NCBI GenBank assembly: GCA_024742415.1
Contig: JANSYN010000009.1
Span: forward strand, 62,001 to 126,000
Direction: 5' to 3'
Length of the DNA stretch: 64,000 bases
From: Gammaproteobacteria bacterium
GTDB taxonomy: Bacteria > Pseudomonadota > Gammaproteobacteria > Pseudomonadales > Halieaceae
How positions within the stretch are numbered: the first letter of the stretch is position 1; each line of letters starts with the position of its first letter. The notes beneath the pieces are model-generated. The model searched no databases and was not told the origin of the DNA. It worked only from the letters and a program-made list of their open reading frames with translations. Positions 61,283 through 64,000 of this stretch are shown in pieces. A program made the position numbers and the translations under genes.

Positions 61283-63922
61283 CTATCCTGTATTACGCAT
61301 CCCCGCCGCAATACCGGCAATGGTCACCATGATCGCCTGCTCCAGGTACGGTTCTGGCTGCCTGCGGTTGCGCTGCAACAGTTCCGCCTGCAAGTAGTTC
61401 AAGGGGTCGGTGTAGATATCGCGTAACTGCATGGACTGCCTGATCCAGGGTTGGTCATCCAGCAACTCGTGCCGCCCGGAAATCTCCAGCACTGTGGCGC
61501 TGTCGTCATTGAGCTGCGCACGCAGTGCCTCGCCCAGGGGGTGCCACTGCGGCGGTACCAGGCAATCGTCATAGAACCGCGATATCGCGCCGTCTGATTT
61601 GGCGTAGACCATCTCCAGCATCGAAATACGAACTTCAAAGAATGGCCACTGCTGAAACATATCGCGCAGCGTTGATGTATGCCCCTCCTCCATCGCCTTC
61701 CTGAGCGCAGCTCCTGCGCCCAACCAGGCGGGCAGCATCAATCGATTTTGCGACCAGGCGAAAATCCATGGAATGGCGCGCAGACTTTCTATGCCGCCAC
61801 CACCGGCACGCCGCGCCGGCCGTGAGCCCAGTGGCAGCTTGCCCAGTTCCTGCTCGGGCGTGGCGTGCCGGAAGTAAGCAACAAAGTCTTTTTCATCGCG
61901 CACCACAGCACGATACGCAGCGCAGGAATCGGCAGACATCTGCTCCATCAGCTCGCGCCACTGCGCACGCGGTTGGGGCGGTGTCATGAGGTTGGCACGA
62001 CAGATCGCGGTGGTATAGAGCGCCAGGGTTTTCACCGCCAGCGATGTCCAACCCAGCTTGGCACGAATCATCTCGCCCTGCTCCGTAACGCGCAGGCCAC
62101 TGCGCAGCGAGCCTGGAGGCTGCGACAGCAGCGCCGCCTGGGCCGGCGCACCGCCACGCCCTATGCTGCCACCACGCCCATGAAACAGCAGCAACTCCAC
62201 GTCGTGTTCGGCACACAAATCAAGCAGTGATTCCTGCGCGGTGTACTGCGCCCATGACGCCGCCAGGGCACCGGCATCTTTCGCCGAGTCCGAGTAACCG
62301 ATCATTATCATCAGCTGCCCGTTAATAGCCGCGCGATACCAGGGCTGCGCAAGCAGTTGCGCTACCACATCCCTGGCGCGCGACAGATCATCCAGGGTTT
62401 CGAACAGCGGCGACACCGGCAGGGCAAACTCACAACCGGCCTCGCGCAGCAGCAGGTGCACAGCCAATACATCCGACGGCTGCCGCGCCATCGAGATTAC
62501 ATAGGCACCCAGCGCCTCAGAAGGCTGCCTGGCCACCACGGCACAGGTTGCCAGCACCTCGGCCACCTCCGGTGATGGCTGCCAGCGACGCGGAATCAGC
62601 GGGCGCTTGTTGCACAACTGTGCAAGCAGAAAGGACTGCCTCTCTTCCTCGCTCCACTGCTGGTAATCTCCCAGTTCAAGACACTGGGTCAGCTCGCTAA
62701 ATACCTGGGTGTGGCGGGCGCTGTCCTGGCGTACGTCCATTTTCACCAGGTGCAGGCCAAAGCACTGTACTTTACGCAGCAGGTCCAGCAATGCACCGTC
62801 GGCAACGCTCGCCATGCCACAGCCCTGCAACGATACATAGCAGGCGTGTAATGGCTGCCACAAGTGCGCGATGTCCGTGAACACATCCCGGTCATCGATG
62901 CTTTCGCCTGCCAGCTCCGCTTCAATGGCTGTTCGTGTGCGGCGCATTTTCTCACGCAGTTCACGCAGCACCGCGCGATACGGCTCACGCGCATCACCCG
63001 CCAGCGCTCTGAGCGCTGCATCGCACGGTGTCATGGAGAGTTCTTCAACCAGCTCAACGAGATCGTTCAGGTAGAGGTCCGCGGCCTGCCAGCGCGCAAG
63101 CAGCAGCACTTCTTCGGTGACCGCCGCGGTGACATTGGGATTGCCATCACGATCTCCGCCCATCCAGGAAACAAAGGTCACCGGCCTGGCGTCGATTGGC
63201 AGGTGCACGCCGCAGGCGTCGAACAGGGCACCGTCCAGACGACGCAAGAACTCGGGGACAGCTTCCCACAGTGCATCTTCGACAACCGCAAAGCCCCACT
63301 TGGCCTCATCAACCGGGGTGGGCCGTTCAGCGCGAAAGTCATCGCCAAACCATATCTGGGTGACCAGGTCACGCAAGCGTTTCTTTAGCTGCTCACGCTC
63401 TCGCTCGGTGATCCCGGTCAGCTCCAACTGGCTCAGGCAAGCACGAATCTCACTGTGCTTGTGAATGAGGGTGCGCCGCATGATTTCTGTAGGGTGCGCT
63501 GTGAGTACAAGCTCTATTTTCAACGCGTGAATGGCTTGCGCCAGCGCAGCCGGCGCAACGCCCTCACGGGTTAAAGAAGAAAACGCAGAGGCAAGCGCGC
63601 GCGAGGACGAAAACAGCGGCACCATTTCTCGCGATACAGTGTGGTGCTGGTCTGCGATGTTGGCCAGGTTGAGGAATTGGCTGAATGCGCGCGCCACCGG
63701 CACCAGCTGCTCGTTCGTCAGACCCCGCAGCACCTGCAACAAACTTGCGCGGGCCTCGTTGTTACCTTCCCTGGCGGAGCGAGACAGCGTTCTGATCTGT
63801 TCTATCAGTGCAAGGAATGGCTCACCCTCGGCGGCGGCAATAATATCACCGAGCAGCGCACCAAGCGCGCTGACGTTACTGCGCAAACTACTGTAATCGG
63901 GATCACTGGATGACTCAGTCAA
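61283..63922 (-). CDS. ppc: Phosphoenolpyruvate carboxylase
   Basis: Anaplerotic enzyme making oxaloacetate from PEP and bicarbonate, 879 residues, full length for bacteria. VLTAHPTEIMRRTL contains the catalytic His (143), SWMGGDRDGNPNVT the next motif, GYSDSAKDAG and LFHGRGGSIGRGGAP the PEP/bicarbonate site, and the end is GIAAGMRNTG. The start is a TTG at 63922, with GGAG about 12 bases upstream. The gene has ordinary codon use and appears chromosomal core. The first part of the upstream promoter is cut off by the window end. Confidence 0.97.
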   Translation of the reverse strand: MTESSSDPDYSSLRSNVSALGALLGDIIAAAEGEPFLALIEQIRTLSRSAREGNNEARASLLQVLRGLTNEQLVPVARAFSQFLNLANIADQHHTVSREMVPLFSSSRALASAFSSLTREGVAPAALAQAIHALKIELVLTAHPTEIMRRTLIHKHSEIRACLSQLELTGITEREREQLKKRLRDLVTQIWFGDDFRAERPTPVDEAKWGFAVVEDALWEAVPEFLRRLDGALFDACGVHLPIDARPVTFVSWMGGDRDGNPNVTAAVTEEVLLLARWQAADLYLNDLVELVEELSMTPCDAALRALAGDAREPYRAVLRELREKMRRTRTAIEAELAGESIDDRDVFTDIAHLWQPLHACYVSLQGCGMASVADGALLDLLRKVQCFGLHLVKMDVRQDSARHTQVFSELTQCLELGDYQQWSEEERQSFLLAQLCNKRPLIPRRWQPSPEVAEVLATCAVVARQPSEALGAYVISMARQPSDVLAVHLLLREAGCEFALPVSPLFETLDDLSRARDVVAQLLAQPWYRAAINGQLMIMIGYSDSAKDAGALAASWAQYTAQESLLDLCAEHDVELLLFHGRGGSIGRGGAPAQAALLSQPPGSLRSGLRVTEQGEMIRAKLGWTSLAVKTLALYTTAICRANLMTPPQPRAQWRELMEQMSADSCAAYRAVVRDEKDFVAYFRHATPEQELGKLPLGSRPARRAGGGGIESLRAIPWIFAWSQNRLMLPAWLGAGAALRKAMEEGHTSTLRDMFQQWPFFEVRISMLEMVYAKSDGAISRFYDDCLVPPQWHPLGEALRAQLNDDSATVLEISGRHELLDDQPWIRQSMQLRDIYTDPLNYLQAELLQRNRRQPEPYLEQAIMVTIAGIAAGMRNTG

Positions 63923-64000
63923 GGTAGTTTTACTCCACTGGATAGACGCCGCGGGCAGAACCCCCGCCGAGCACCTACAAGACTACCTGTACCGGGCGAC

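Overview
The window looks like part of the chromosome of a GC-rich marine-type gammaproteobacterium. The evidence is the ydbH-ynbE-ydbL set, DusC, PldA, Nei, a CPA2/Kef antiporter, large TonB-dependent receptors, a PEP-CTERM-type protein and a REP-associated transposase. A Cellvibrionales/Halieaceae-like origin is my guess from gene content only. No rRNA, tRNA, CRISPR array, prophage or replication origin was seen. Coding density is high, and most long antisense frames are GC shadows.

Layout. 1-7156 (+): the end of a cholesterol-oxidase-like GMC oxidoreductase, then an apparent ergothioneine operon. That operon holds an ABC ATPase, a fused substrate-binding/permease protein, a degenerate PhzF-like protein, EgtB and EgtD, with overlapping or tight junctions. 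7285-13430 (-): DUF35 Zn-ribbon/OB protein, Ltp-like thiolase, TrpB2, TonB-dependent receptor and a CMD/AhpD-like protein, probably cotranscribed in part. 13846-15242 (+): DUF427 protein and Nei. 15258-19983 (-): iron alcohol dehydrogenase, a thiolase with a C-terminal extension, an LLM (F420-type) oxidoreductase and a CPBP protease. 20190-23639 (+): a second TonB receptor and a Na/Ca exchanger. 23777-27098: a divergent PI-PLC-like lipoprotein and neutral ceramidase. 27388-35791: SRPBCC protein, LLM flavoprotein, ydbH-ynbE-ydbL, START protein, depolymerase-like lipoprotein, a domain-permuted Rieske oxygenase and a nitroreductase. 35852-42706: Kef-type antiporter, PEP-CTERM protein, MscL with a zinc ribbon, UbiA-type prenyltransferase, PldA, DDN-like and DUF6482 proteins. 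42764-51036: HNH protein, unknown protein, saccharopine-dehydrogenase-like protein, two esterases, IlvD, DusC and a lytic transglycosylase. 51298-54413: LuxR-type regulator, an A/T-rich spacer bounded by two identical inverted repeats, a hexapeptide-repeat protein and a small membrane protein. 54552-63922: sodium:solute symporter, PurU, a RAYT transposase inside its own repeats, a His-rich CDF exporter, a DCC protein, a small membrane protein, GST and PEP carboxylase.

Themes. The genes suggest a heterotroph that takes up and breaks down lipids or alicyclic compounds (GMC oxidase, thiolases, ceramidase, PI-PLC, PldA, esterases, TonB receptors), with thiol/redox protection (ergothioneine, GST, AhpD-like, Kef, nitroreductase). 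Several intergenic stretches carry short tandem repeats, four of them with unrelated 14-bp units. The observations most worth checking are the permuted Rieske oxygenase, the ergothioneine operon with its SBP-first transporter and odd PhzF member, and the LuxR locus with twin operator-like sites.
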